Shown here: one piece after another, positions 41,241 through 49,603 of the stretch
Position numbering within the stretch: position 1 is the stretch's first letter
How the letters are laid out: every line of letters starts with the position of its first letter
NCBI RefSeq assembly: GCF_000761215.1
Contig: NZ_CP009438.1
Location: forward strand, 1,644,501 to 1,708,500
Source of the DNA: Streptomyces glaucescens
GTDB taxonomy: Bacteria; Actinomycetota; Actinomycetes; Streptomycetales; Streptomycetaceae
Reading direction: 5' to 3'
DNA length: 64,000 bases
The notes under the pieces: generated by a model
What the model saw: only the letters and a program-made list of their open reading frames with translations
Database searches by the model: none
Told to the model about the DNA's origin: nothing
Program-made: the position numbers and the translations under genes

Positions 41241-42638
41241 GTGACCAGACTCAGCGTCGAGATGCTGGCAGCGGACACCGCCGAGCCCATCACCTCGGCC
41301 GGCCACGCCCAGCTGGGCATCGCCGTGCTGGCGGGCATCGCCGTCATCGTCCTGCTCATCACCAAGTTCAAGCTGCACGCCTTCCTGGCGCTGACCATCG
41401 GGTCACTGGCGCTCGGCGCGTTCGCCGGGGCGCCCCTCGACAAGGCCATCGCCAGCTTCACCACCGGACTCGGCTCCACGGTGGCGGGCGTCGGCGTGCT
41501 GATCGCGCTCGGCGCGATCCTCGGGAAGATGCTCGCCGACTCCGGCGGCGCGGACCAGGTCGTCGACACCATCCTGGCCAGGGCGGGCGGACGGACGATG
41601 CCCTGGGCGATGGTGCTGATCGCCTCCGTGATCGGGCTTCCCCTGTTCTTCGAGGTCGGCGTCGTCCTGCTGATCCCCGTGGTGCTGATGGTCGCCAAGC
41701 GCGGCAACTACTCCCTGATGCGGATCGGCATCCCCGCGCTCGCCGGTCTGTCCGTGATGCACGGCCTGGTGCCGCCGCACCCCGGCCCGCTCGTCGCGAT
41801 CGACGCCGTGGGCGCCAACCTCGGGGTGACGCTGGCCCTCGGCGTCCTGATCGCCATCCCGACCGTGATCGTCGCCGGCCCGGTGTTCGCCCGGTTCGCG
41901 GCCCGCTGGGTCGACGTCCCGGCCCCCGACCGGATGATCCCGCAGCGCGCCTCCGACGAGCTGGACAGGCGCCCCGGCTTCGGCGCCACCCTGGCCACCA
42001 TCCTGCTGCCGGTCGTGCTGATGCTCGCCAAGGCGCTGGTGGACATCGTCGTCGACGACCCCGCATCCACCGCGCAGCGCGTCTTCGACGTGATCGGCTC
42101 CCCGCTGATCGCCCTGCTCGCGGCCGTCCTGCTCGGCATCTTCACGCTGGCCCGGCCCGCCGGGTTCGCCAAGGAGCGGGTCCAGGCGATGGTCGAGAAG
42201 GGCCTCGCGCCCATCGCCGGCATCCTGCTGATCGTCGGAGCGGGCGGCGGCTTCAAGCAGACGCTCATCGACTGCGGTGTCGGCCAGATGGTCCTCGACA
42301 TATCGGAGGACTGGTCGATCCCGGCGCTGCTGCTGGCCTGGCTGATCGCCGTGGCGATCCGGCTCGCGACCGGCTCCGCGACCGTGGCGACCGTCTCCGC
42401 GGCGGGCCTCGTCGCCCCGCTGGCCGCCGACATGTCGACCACCCACGCCGCGCTCCTCGTCCTCGCCATCGGCGCCGGCTCGCTCTTCTTCAGCCATGTC
42501 AACGATGCCGGGTTCTGGCTGGTCAAGGAGTACTTCGGGCTGAACGTCGGCCAGACGGTCAAGACCTGGTCGGTGATGGAGACGATCATCTCGGTGGTCG
42601 CGGGGGCGCTGGTGCTCCTGCTGTCGCTGGTCATCTAG
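41241..42638 (+). CDS. gntP: Gluconate:H+ symporter, GntP family
   Basis: The 465-aa membrane protein has 12-14 hydrophobic segments. Its family motifs are GFGSTVAGVG-like (GLGSTVAGVGVLIALGAILGKML), GLVPPHPGPLVAI at about residues 175-187 and TGSATVATVSAAG. It takes up gluconate for the kinase upstream. The GTG start at 41241 is preceded by AAGGGAAC. A strong hairpin follows the gene. Confidence 0.95.
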   Translation: MTRLSVEMLAADTAEPITSAGHAQLGIAVLAGIAVIVLLITKFKLHAFLALTIGSLALGAFAGAPLDKAIASFTTGLGSTVAGVGVLIALGAILGKMLADSGGADQVVDTILARAGGRTMPWAMVLIASVIGLPLFFEVGVVLLIPVVLMVAKRGNYSLMRIGIPALAGLSVMHGLVPPHPGPLVAIDAVGANLGVTLALGVLIAIPTVIVAGPVFARFAARWVDVPAPDRMIPQRASDELDRRPGFGATLATILLPVVLMLAKALVDIVVDDPASTAQRVFDVIGSPLIALLAAVLLGIFTLARPAGFAKERVQAMVEKGLAPIAGILLIVGAGGGFKQTLIDCGVGQMVLDISEDWSIPALLLAWLIAVAIRLATGSATVATVSAAGLVAPLAADMSTTHAALLVLAIGAGSLFFSHVNDAGFWLVKEYFGLNVGQTVKTWSVMETIISVVAGALVLLLSLVI

Positions 42639-42664
42639 CCGTACGCCGCCCGGCCGCGACGGAA

Positions 42665-42698
42665 GAAGGGCCCGCCCCCGCACGGGGGTGGGCCCTTC
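42665..42698. terminator. Strong hairpin between gntP and the convergent APC permease
   Basis: Arms GAAGGGCCC (42665-42673) and GGGCCCTTC (42690-42698) pair perfectly, continued by CCCCC/GGGGG inside. It can end transcription from both sides. There is no long T-run. Confidence 0.85.
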
Positions 42699-42710
42699 TG
42701 CGGCCGCCTG

Positions 42711-44270
42711 CTACGACTCGTCCGCCGCCCTGTCCAGCCGGAACGCCTCGTTGCCGAGGCCGATGCGGGCGTGGGTGCCGGGGGCCCGGGAGCGCAGCAC
42801 CAGGCCGAGGACGGCGCCGGCGAGGGCCGCCGCGGCGATGACGCCGGGCAGCACCCAGCTCAGCGCCGACCCCGGGCCGGAGCCCACCAGCACGTCGAAG
42901 TCCTTCACGGTGTAGCCGGCGATGACAAGGAGGGCCAGTCCCGCCAGCGTGGAGGTGACCAGCCGCCAGGCCTGCGCTCCCGCGGCGCCCCGGCGGGCGA
43001 AGAACACCACGACGGACAGGGAGGCGGTGGCCATCAGCAGGATCACGCCGAGGGCGCCGACGTTGCCGCCCCAGGTGAACAGGTGCAGCACCGGTGCGGT
43101 GGGGTCCCCGGCCGGCTTGTCGTCGGCGGCCGCGAAGGCGATGACGACCAGCGCCGAGATCACCGTCTGCAGCAGCGAGCCGGTGCCGGGCGCCCCGCTC
43201 GCGCCGGTGGTCCGGCCGAAGGCGCGCGGCAGCAGGCCCTCGCGGCCCATGGCGAAGGCGTAGCGGGCGACGACGTTGTGGAAGCTGAGCAGCGCGGCGA
43301 ACATGCCGGTCACGAACAGGACGTGCAGGACGTCGGTGAAGGTGCCGCCGAGGCGGGACTCGGTGAGGAAGAACAGCAGTCCGGCGCTCTGCTCGCGCGC
43401 GGTGCCGACGACGTGGCCGGGGCCGGTGGCGACCGTGATGGCCCAGGAGCTGAGGGCGAAGAAGACGGCGACGAAGCCGACGGCGAGGAACATCACGCGG
43501 GGCACGAGGATGTGCGGCCGGCTGGTCTCCTCGGCGTACACGGGGGCCTGCTCGAAGCCGGTGAAGGCGGCGATGCAGAAGCACAGGGCGGTGCCGACCC
43601 CGGCTCCGGTGAGGGTGCCGGGGTCGAACGCGGCGAGGGACAGGCCCTGCGGGCCGGGGTCGGACACGGCGGCGATGTCGAAGACGACGACGAGCGCCAG
43701 CTCGATCAGCAGGAGCACGCCGAGCACGCGCGCGTTGACGTCGATCTTCAGCCAGCCGAGCGCGCCGACGACGGCGACGGCGGTGAGCGCCGGTATCCAC
43801 CAGGCGATCTCGACCTCGGCGTAGGTGGCGAGGAGCCCGGCGACCTCGAAGCCGAAGATGCCGTAGATGCCGACCTGGAGGGCGCTGTAGGCGGCCAGGG
43901 CGACGAAGGACGCGCTCGCTCCGGCGGTGCCGCCGAGGCCGCGGGAGATGTACGCGTAGAAGGCGCCGGCGTTGTGGACGTGCCGGCTCATCTCGGCGTA
44001 GCCGATGCCGAAGAGGACCAGGACCACGCCGAGGATGACGAAGAGGAGCGGCTGGCCGACGATGCCCATCACCGCGAATGTGGTGGGCATGACACCGGCC
44101 ACCACCATGATCGGGCCCGTCGCCGCGAGCACGGACAGCAGCAGGCCGCTCGTGCCGAGGCGGTCGGCGCGCAGGGCGCGCTCCTCGCCCTTGAAGGTGC
44201 TGATGCCGTCGGCGCCGGGGGCGCCGCCCGCGCCGGTGCTCGTACTCGTATCCGAACTGCCCGTCGTCAT
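42711..44270 (-). CDS. APC-superfamily amino acid/amine permease
   Basis: The 519-aa protein has 12 hydrophobic segments beginning near residue 43. An N-terminal tail rich in Ser, Thr and Gly is cytoplasmic. The APC motif GPIMVVAGVMPTTFAVMGIVG marks helix 1 and FTGFEQAPVYAEET marks helix 6 and the following loop. The substrate cannot be set from sequence; amino acids or polyamines are usual. It is transcribed alone toward the gntP terminator. Confidence 0.9.
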   Translation of the reverse strand: MTTGSSDTSTSTGAGGAPGADGISTFKGEERALRADRLGTSGLLLSVLAATGPIMVVAGVMPTTFAVMGIVGQPLLFVILGVVLVLFGIGYAEMSRHVHNAGAFYAYISRGLGGTAGASASFVALAAYSALQVGIYGIFGFEVAGLLATYAEVEIAWWIPALTAVAVVGALGWLKIDVNARVLGVLLLIELALVVVFDIAAVSDPGPQGLSLAAFDPGTLTGAGVGTALCFCIAAFTGFEQAPVYAEETSRPHILVPRVMFLAVGFVAVFFALSSWAITVATGPGHVVGTAREQSAGLLFFLTESRLGGTFTDVLHVLFVTGMFAALLSFHNVVARYAFAMGREGLLPRAFGRTTGASGAPGTGSLLQTVISALVVIAFAAADDKPAGDPTAPVLHLFTWGGNVGALGVILLMATASLSVVVFFARRGAAGAQAWRLVTSTLAGLALLVIAGYTVKDFDVLVGSGPGSALSWVLPGVIAAAALAGAVLGLVLRSRAPGTHARIGLGNEAFRLDRAADES

Positions 44271-44317
44271 CGGGGGACCGTCCTTGTGTCGGGGGTGAGC
44301 GGGTGGGGGCTGTCGTG

Positions 44318-44357
44318 GACCTGCGGACCTGCGGACCTGCGGACCTGCGGACCCGCG
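44318..44357. repeat. Tandem 8-bp repeat GACCTGCG
   Basis: Four perfect units and a fifth with one change (GACCCGCG) lie in the 121-base gap between the permease start and the TPR-like gene's stop. It is the third short tandem array in the window with a period of 7-8 bp. Confidence 0.95.
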
Positions 44358-44391
44358 GACCGGTGCGGCGGCGTGCGGAGGGCGGTGCGGG

Positions 44392-45381
44392 TCACCCCGT
44401 GCCGAGCGCCCGGTCGCGGGCCGCGCGGAAGGCGGCCAGCGGGTCCCGGTCCGGGTAGGACCAGGGCTCGGGGGTGGCGTGCTCGCCGATGCGGTGGAAC
44501 AGCGCGGCGGCCTCGGCGCCCCGCCCCTCGCAGCACTTGGCGTGCGCGAGGAAGTTCAGGTCGACCAGGCGGCGGGGGTGGCCGTCGTGTTCCCATTCCA
44601 GCCACCAGTCGAAGGCGGCCTTCATCACCTGCCGGGCCCGGCGGCCGACCCAGTGTCCGGAGGCGGCGGGGTCGGCGGGCTCGAAGCCGTGCGCGGCGAG
44701 CACCCGGTAGCGCTCCGCGTGCGCGACCACGGGCAGGATCGCCAGCGGCGAGTCCGCGGGCGCCTGCTCGGCGGCCCAGGCGGCGAAGTCGTACACCTCG
44801 TGCAGCGGGTCCGGGCCCGCGTCGGCGCGGCGCTCGGCGAGCCGGGCGACCATCAGGTGGTGGGCGTGGTGGTGGTCGGCGTACCGCGCGCGCACCTGCT
44901 CGAAGGTCCGTACGACGTCGTCCTGGCTGCCGAGGTGCCGCTCCAGGAGCAGCAGGCCGAGCCAGGGGGTGGGGTCGCCGGGCGTCCGGGCGGCGACGGC
45001 CCGGCAGGCCTCGCGGACCCGGTCGGGTTTCTCCTTGCCGCGCAGCGCCCGCCAGACCCGGGCGAGGGCGAGCAGGACGCCGGCGTCGACGGAGTCGGGT
45101 TCGGCGAGCAGCCATTCGCGGGTCCAGGCGGCGCTGTACGGCTCCCGGGCGAGGACAACGGCGCGGTGGCCGCGCAGGTCCCAGTCGTCACCCGTGCGGG
45201 CGAGCAGGGAGCGGGCCGCCTGCCAGCGCCCCTGCGCGAGGGCGGTGCGGGAGGCGGTGAGCTCGGTGTCGTCGAGTGCCGGGTCGAGGCCCCGGTCCGC
45301 CTTGCCCGGAGCCCTCGACTGCCCCAGGGCGGGGAGGGAGCCCCAGCGGCCGCGGCCGAGGGGAGGCGGGGGCGGGGACAC
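44392..45381 (-). CDS. TPR-like alpha-helical protein, function unknown
   Basis: The 329-aa soluble protein consists almost wholly of predicted helix pairs (RTALAQGRWQAARSLLARTG, AWTREWLLAEPDSVDAGVLLALARVW, RTFEQVRARYADHHHAHHLMVARLAE), resembling degenerate tetratricopeptide repeats. The first 30 residues are Pro/Gly-rich. Such proteins usually act as scaffolds. No enzyme motif is present and no neighbour suggests a pathway. Confidence 0.8.
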   Translation of the reverse strand: MSPPPPPLGRGRWGSLPALGQSRAPGKADRGLDPALDDTELTASRTALAQGRWQAARSLLARTGDDWDLRGHRAVVLAREPYSAAWTREWLLAEPDSVDAGVLLALARVWRALRGKEKPDRVREACRAVAARTPGDPTPWLGLLLLERHLGSQDDVVRTFEQVRARYADHHHAHHLMVARLAERRADAGPDPLHEVYDFAAWAAEQAPADSPLAILPVVAHAERYRVLAAHGFEPADPAASGHWVGRRARQVMKAAFDWWLEWEHDGHPRRLVDLNFLAHAKCCEGRGAEAAALFHRIGEHATPEPWSYPDRDPLAAFRAARDRALGTG

Positions 45382-45493
45382 CTCGGACGTTCCTCGGAAT
45401 CTCTGAGCTGACTCGGGACGATGTGCTCTGCCATCGGTTGATCACGCACAGCAAACCCCCAGCCACGGCTCTCCGTCAAGCGCCGCTGGTACA

Positions 45494-45586
45494 TGACACG
45501 CGTCAACGCCGTTCACACCGGCGGGACTTGCGCGGACGGGCGGATGAGCCCCGGGACCGCCCCGCATACGTGTGTGACGTGCGTCA
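45494..45586. promoter_or_regulatory. Paired dyads TGACACGCGTCA and TGACGTGCGTCA
   Basis: Two 12-bp inverted repeats with the same TGAC-N4-GTCA arms lie at 45494-45505 and 45575-45586 in the 289-base divergent region between the TPR-like gene and the EamA-like gene. Their shared arms and 81-base spacing suggest two operators for one dimeric regulator. No regulator gene is adjacent. Confidence 0.5.
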
Positions 45587-45670
45587 TAGCGCTGCCTCGC
45601 CGCACCGCTCAGCATGGCCGGAAGCACCCCGTTTGCCCGGCCTCCGCCGAATGATCACCCAGGGAGCAGC

Positions 45671-46564
45671 TTGTCCACGATGGTTCTGGTGCTCGCCCTG
45701 AGCGCCGCCTGCTGCCTGGGCTTCGGCTTCGTGCTCCAGCAGAACGCGGCACAGCGCGCGCCCCTCTCCGACTTCCTCTCGCCCCGGCTGCTGCTGGACC
45801 TGATGAAGGTGCCGAGCTGGCTCGGCGGCATCGGCCTGATGGCCGTGGGCATGGCCCTCGGCGCCATGGCGCTCGGCCAGGGCCAGATCTCCCTCGTGGA
45901 GCCGCTGCTCGCCACCAACCTGCTCTTCGCCCTCGTCCTGTCCCGGCACCGCACCCGGCAGCCGCTGGGCCGCCAGGGCTGGCTGGGCCTGGCGCTGTTG
46001 GGCGGCGGCGTGGCCGCGTTCCTGATGGCCGGTGAGCCGCGCGGCGGGCACACGGTCCCCGATCCCGCGCGGCACTGGCTGATCATCGGCGTGATGGTGG
46101 GCGCGGCGCTGCTGCTCACCGGGTACGCGCGACGGCTGCGCCGGGGGGCCGCCCCCGTGCTGCTGGCGGTGGCGGCGGGGCTGCTGTACGGCGTGCAGGA
46201 CGCGCTGACCCGGGAGAGCGGGCAGCGGTTCGAGGCCGGCGGCCTGTCCGGGCTGCTGACCGGCTGGCAGCCGTACGCCGTGCTGCTGCTCGGCGTGACC
46301 GCGCTGGTGCTGGTGCAGAGCGCCTTCGAGACCGCGCCGCTGCGCATGTCGCTGCCCGCGCTGACCGCGGCCCAGCCGCTGGCGGGCATCGCCTGCGGCG
46401 TCGGCTTCCTCGGCGACCGGCTGCACACCGGCCCGGCGGCGCTGGCCGGGCAGGCGACGGGTCTCGCGGCCGTGGTGGGCGGCATCCTGCTGCTCGGCAT
46501 GCACCCGGCGCTCCCGCAGGGCACCCCCGCCGCGGCCCGGGTCCGCGCGCTGCAACCCGGCTGA
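45671..46564 (+). CDS. DMT/EamA-like membrane protein
   Basis: This 297-aa protein has 9-10 hydrophobic segments from residue 5 on, in the drug/metabolite transporter style. Helix 1 (LVLALSAACCLGFGFVLQQNA) and the segment SLVEPLLATNLLFALVLS match actinobacterial DMT permeases related to NIPA/EamA. The TTG at 45671 is chosen because AGGGAG lies four bases upstream. The next ATG is three codons in. The substrate is unknown. Confidence 0.82.
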   Translation: MSTMVLVLALSAACCLGFGFVLQQNAAQRAPLSDFLSPRLLLDLMKVPSWLGGIGLMAVGMALGAMALGQGQISLVEPLLATNLLFALVLSRHRTRQPLGRQGWLGLALLGGGVAAFLMAGEPRGGHTVPDPARHWLIIGVMVGAALLLTGYARRLRRGAAPVLLAVAAGLLYGVQDALTRESGQRFEAGGLSGLLTGWQPYAVLLLGVTALVLVQSAFETAPLRMSLPALTAAQPLAGIACGVGFLGDRLHTGPAALAGQATGLAAVVGGILLLGMHPALPQGTPAAARVRALQPG

Positions 46565-46710
46565 GCACCCGCCCGGCCACCGGCCGGCCGCACCACCCGG
46601 AGTGACCCGGGACGACCGGCACACACCCCAGGCCGCGCGGGCGAGGCCCGGGACGACAGCGGCCAGGCCCGGGGCGGCGTGGGCGCGGCCCGGGCTGCTT
46701 GGATGGGGTC

Positions 46711-47226
46711 ATGAGCGCTGCGGACGAGATCCTGGACATCGTCGACGAGGACGACCGCGTCATCGGGCAGTGCCCGCGCGGCGAGGTGTACGCGAAGGGC
46801 CTGCGGCACCGCTGCGTGTTCGTCCTGGTGCGCGACGCCGGCGGCCGGATCTTCGTCCACCGCCGCACCCCCACCAAGCTGGTCTTCCCGTCCCTGTACG
46901 ACATGTTCGTCGGTGGAGTGGTGGGCGCGGGCGAGACGTACGACGCCGCCGCGCTGCGCGAGGCCGAGGAGGAGCTGGGCGTGAGCGGCCTGCCGCGCCC
47001 GCGGTTCCTGTTCACGTTCCTCTACGACAACGGCTCCGGCGGCTCCTGGTGGTCGGCGGTCTACGAGGTCCGCTGCGAGCTGCCGGTCCGCCCGCAGGAG
47101 GAGGAGGTCGCCTGGCACGCCTTCCTGCCGGAGGCGGAGCTCGAGCGGCGGCTGCCGCAGTGGGAGTGGGTCCCGGACGGCCTGGCGGCGTACGAGCGCC
47201 TGCGGGAGCGGCGCCACCCCGCCTGA
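46711..47226 (+). CDS. Nudix hydrolase, YfcD/isopentenyl-diphosphate-isomerase-like
   Basis: The Nudix box of this 171-aa protein reads GETYDAAALREAEEELGV (about residues 73-90) with the REAEEELG core that binds the metal ion. The N-terminus (EILDIVDEDDRVIGQCPRGEVYAKGLRHR) and HRRTPTKLVFPSLYDM match the YfcD/IDI-like branch. It hydrolyses a nucleoside diphosphate-linked compound, but the exact substrate is unknown. The ATG at 46711 has GGATGGGG just upstream. Confidence 0.9.
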   Translation: MSAADEILDIVDEDDRVIGQCPRGEVYAKGLRHRCVFVLVRDAGGRIFVHRRTPTKLVFPSLYDMFVGGVVGAGETYDAAALREAEEELGVSGLPRPRFLFTFLYDNGSGGSWWSAVYEVRCELPVRPQEEEVAWHAFLPEAELERRLPQWEWVPDGLAAYERLRERRHPA

Positions 47227-47263
47227 CCTGCCCCGCCAGGCCCGTCCCGGTAGTGTCGTACGG

Positions 47264-47656
47264 GTGATCGAAGTCCTGCGGAACGTCCGTCTGTGGTTCA
47301 CCCCCGCCCGGGTCCGGGACGAGGGCGGCACCCCGGACTACCGGTTCTCGCTGGCGAACGAGCGCACCTTCCTGGCCTGGCTGCGCACCGCCCTGGCCCT
47401 GATCGGCGGCGGTTTCGCGGTGGACCAGTTCCTGCCGGACCTGCGCTGGGGCTGGCGGGCCGGCCTGGCACTGGCGCTGCTGGCGGCCGGCGTGCTGTGC
47501 TCGCTGCGTGCCGTCAACCACTGGATCCGCTGCGAGCGGGCCATGCGCCGCGGCGAGGACCTGCCGGTGTCGCGGTTCCCGGCCCTGCTGAGCCTGGTCG
47601 TCGCGCTGGTGGCGGTGGCGATGGTCGTCGTGGTGCTGTTCGGGTGGGAGGGGTGA
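47264..47656 (+). CDS. DUF202 (YidH-like) membrane protein
   Basis: The 130-aa membrane protein has the DUF202 signature YRFSLANERTFLAWLRTALALIGGGFAVDQF near residue 28, followed by two more hydrophobic segments, giving three helices. The family's function is unknown. The GTG start is the only suitable start upstream of the conserved region. It overlaps the next DUF202-like gene by four bases. Confidence 0.88.
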   Translation: MIEVLRNVRLWFTPARVRDEGGTPDYRFSLANERTFLAWLRTALALIGGGFAVDQFLPDLRWGWRAGLALALLAAGVLCSLRAVNHWIRCERAMRRGEDLPVSRFPALLSLVVALVAVAMVVVVLFGWEG

Positions 47657-47976
47657 GCGGGGCCGCCTGCGGGGAGCGGGACCCGGGCCTGCAGCCGGAG
47701 CGGACCCGGCTCGCCTGGCGGCGTACGACCCTCTCGGTCACCGTCGCCGCCGTGCTCGGCGTGCGGACCTCGCTGCACGAGGGCCCGTCCGCCGCGGGCG
47801 TCGTCGCCTGCGCGCTGTGCTCCGCGCTCTGGCTGGGCTTCCTGCTGCTCGCCCACCGCCGCATCCGCGCCCTCGCCACGGCGGCCCGCCCGGCCGCGCT
47901 GCCCCCGCGCCACGCCACGGCGGTGGCGCTGTGCACGGTGGCCCTGGCGGGGTGCGCGGCGGCCCTGGTCCTGTGA
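47653..47976 (+). CDS. Second DUF202-like membrane protein
   Basis: This 107-aa protein starts at a GTG overlapping the previous stop (GTGA). It carries the shortened DUF202 motif LQPERTRLAWRRTTLSVTVAAVLGVR and three hydrophobic segments. The two DUF202 proteins form a translationally coupled pair and may assemble together in the membrane. Confidence 0.85.
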   Translation: MSGAACGERDPGLQPERTRLAWRRTTLSVTVAAVLGVRTSLHEGPSAAGVVACALCSALWLGFLLLAHRRIRALATAARPAALPPRHATAVALCTVALAGCAAALVL

Positions 47977-48124
47977 GGCCGGGGCGGCGGACCGTCCTCC
48001 TGCGGGGTACCCGGACCTGGTGCACCCTGTGGCCAGGAATGCCCCGTTCCTCCTCCCGGAGGACACCACTTCTCCCCTGGGCACCACCGCCCTCATGGTC
48101 ACGTCACGCAGGAAGTGAGCACCC

Positions 48125-48421
48125 ATGACGACCCCCCACCAGGAACACGCCGCCCACGCCCACACCCACGGCCCGGACTGCGGGCACACCCGGGTCCCGC
48201 ACGGCGACCACGTCGACTACGCGCACAACGGCCATCTGCACCGCGAGCACGGCGGCCACTGGGACGAGTGCGAGGCCGACGGGCACACCACCCATCCGGA
48301 CCACGCGCACCGGCACGGCGAGGACTGCGGCCACGCCACGGTGCTGCACGGCGACCACATCGACTACCTCCACGACGGCCACCGGCACGCCGAGCACGAG
48401 GGCCACTGGGACGACCACTGA
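48125..48421 (+). CDS. Histidine-rich protein with an internal duplication; probable metal-binding protein
   Basis: The 98-aa soluble protein has roughly a quarter of its residues as His. It is a duplicated unit: HTHGPDCGHTRVPHGDHVDY with NGHLHREHGGHWDE, and then HRHGEDCGHATVLHGDHIDY with DGHRHAEHEGHWDD. Each unit has one CGH and several HxH pairs, and Asp and Glu are abundant. This is suited to binding Zn, Ni or Cu. It may be a metal store or chaperone. I found no Zur box upstream. GGAAG precedes the ATG, and a strong terminator follows. Confidence 0.8.
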   Translation: MTTPHQEHAAHAHTHGPDCGHTRVPHGDHVDYAHNGHLHREHGGHWDECEADGHTTHPDHAHRHGEDCGHATVLHGDHIDYLHDGHRHAEHEGHWDDH

Positions 48422-48442
48422 CCACCGCCCGGCGCGACGCGT

Positions 48443-48473
48443 GACGGCTCCCCGTTTCCCGCGGGGAGCCGTC
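48443..48473 (+). terminator. Strong 12-bp stem terminator after the histidine-rich gene
   Basis: GACGGCTCCCCG (48443-48454) pairs perfectly with CGGGGAGCCGTC (48462-48473) around a 7-base loop. It isolates the histidine-rich gene from the acyl-CoA cluster. Confidence 0.88.
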
Positions 48474-48518
48474 GGCCTATGGTGGCTCTGATCACGTTCG
48501 CTCCGCCCACTGGACGGC

Positions 48519-48536
48519 ATACCGACCGGTCGGCAT
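48519..48536. promoter_or_regulatory. Probable TetR operator upstream of the kinase-dehydrogenase pair
   Basis: ATACCGACCGGTCGGCAT is an inverted repeat with one mismatch and a perfect 12-bp core, CCGACCGGTCGG (48522-48533). It lies 40 bases before the phosphotransferase-like start. A related sequence sits upstream of the convergent SDR operon (53976-53992), so both are likely targets of the TetR protein encoded at 50875-51468. Confidence 0.65.
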
Positions 48537-48575
48537 CATGAGTCGGGACCCCTTCACCCGTCCGTAGGAGCGACG

Positions 48576-49598
48576 ATGAGTCCCGACCACCCGCCAGGCC
48601 TCGATCCCGACCGGCTGCGCGCCCTGCTCGACCGTGAGCGCCCCGGTCTCGTGCAGGGCCCCCTGACCGGCCGGCTGATCGAGGGCGGACGGTCGAACCT
48701 CACCTACGCCGTCACGGACGGCACCTCCCGGTGGGTCGTACGCCGCCCCCCGCTCGGCCACGTCCTGGCCACCGCGCACGACATGAGGCGCGAGCACCGG
48801 GTGATCAGCGCCCTGCACCCGACGAACGTGCCGGTGCCCCGCCCGGTCCTGCTCTGCGAGGACGAGGAGGTGCTCGGGGCGCCCTTCTACGTCATGGACT
48901 TCGTCGACGGCACCCCGTACCGCACCGCCGGCCAGCTCGCCCCGCTGGGCCCGGAGCGCACCCGCGCGGTGGCGCTGGGCCTGGTGGACACCCTCGTGGA
49001 GCTGCACGCCGTCGACCCCGCCGAGGTGGGGCTCGGCGACTTCGGCCGGCCCGAGGGCTTCCTGGACCGCCAGCTGCGCCGCTGGGGCAAGCAGCTCGAC
49101 GCCTCCCGCAACCGCGAGCTCGCCGGGATCGACGAGCTGCACGCCGCGCTCGGCCGCGACCTGCCGCCCTCCCCCGCCCCGGCCGTGGTGCACGGCGACT
49201 ACCGGCTGGACAACGTTCTCATCGGGGACGACGACCGGATCAGGGCGGTCCTGGACTGGGAGATGTCGACGCTCGGCGACCCGCTGACCGACCTGGGCCT
49301 GCTGGTGATGTACAGCATGCCGCTGGGCATGCCCGACTCCCCGGTCTCCACCACCGCGGAGGCCCCCGGCCACCCGGCCCCCGCCGAGCTGGTCGAGCGC
49401 TACGCCGCCCGCTCGGGGCGCGATGTCTCGCACGTCTCCTGGTACACGGCGTTCGCCTGGTTCAAGCTCGCCGTGATCCTGGAGGGCATCCACTACCGCT
49501 ACACGCTGGGCCAGACGGTCGGGCGCGGCTTCGACCGCATCGGCGACCTGGTGCCGGTCTTCATCCGGCACGGTCTGACCACTCTCCAGGAAGGCTGA
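48576..49598 (+). CDS. Phosphotransferase (APH/ACAD10-11 kinase-like) family protein
   Basis: The 340-aa protein has a kinase-like APH fold with VVHGDYRLDNVLI near residue 205 and the metal-binding LDWEMSTLGDPLTDLG near residue 228. This is the subgroup found beside, or fused to, acyl-CoA dehydrogenases such as ACAD10/11. In those proteins the kinase phosphorylates a 4-hydroxyacyl-CoA so that the dehydrogenase domain can remove the phosphate. Here the dehydrogenase is the next gene, five bases on. It is therefore probably an acyl-CoA kinase and not an antibiotic-resistance enzyme. Confidence 0.87.
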   Translation: MSPDHPPGLDPDRLRALLDRERPGLVQGPLTGRLIEGGRSNLTYAVTDGTSRWVVRRPPLGHVLATAHDMRREHRVISALHPTNVPVPRPVLLCEDEEVLGAPFYVMDFVDGTPYRTAGQLAPLGPERTRAVALGLVDTLVELHAVDPAEVGLGDFGRPEGFLDRQLRRWGKQLDASRNRELAGIDELHAALGRDLPPSPAPAVVHGDYRLDNVLIGDDDRIRAVLDWEMSTLGDPLTDLGLLVMYSMPLGMPDSPVSTTAEAPGHPAPAELVERYAARSGRDVSHVSWYTAFAWFKLAVILEGIHYRYTLGQTVGRGFDRIGDLVPVFIRHGLTTLQEG

Positions 49599-49603
49599 CG
49601 GAC

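Noticed and set aside
48576-49598. Aminoglycoside resistance kinase
   Set aside because: The APH fold is shared, but the coupling to an ACAD10/11-like dehydrogenase points to an acyl-CoA kinase.
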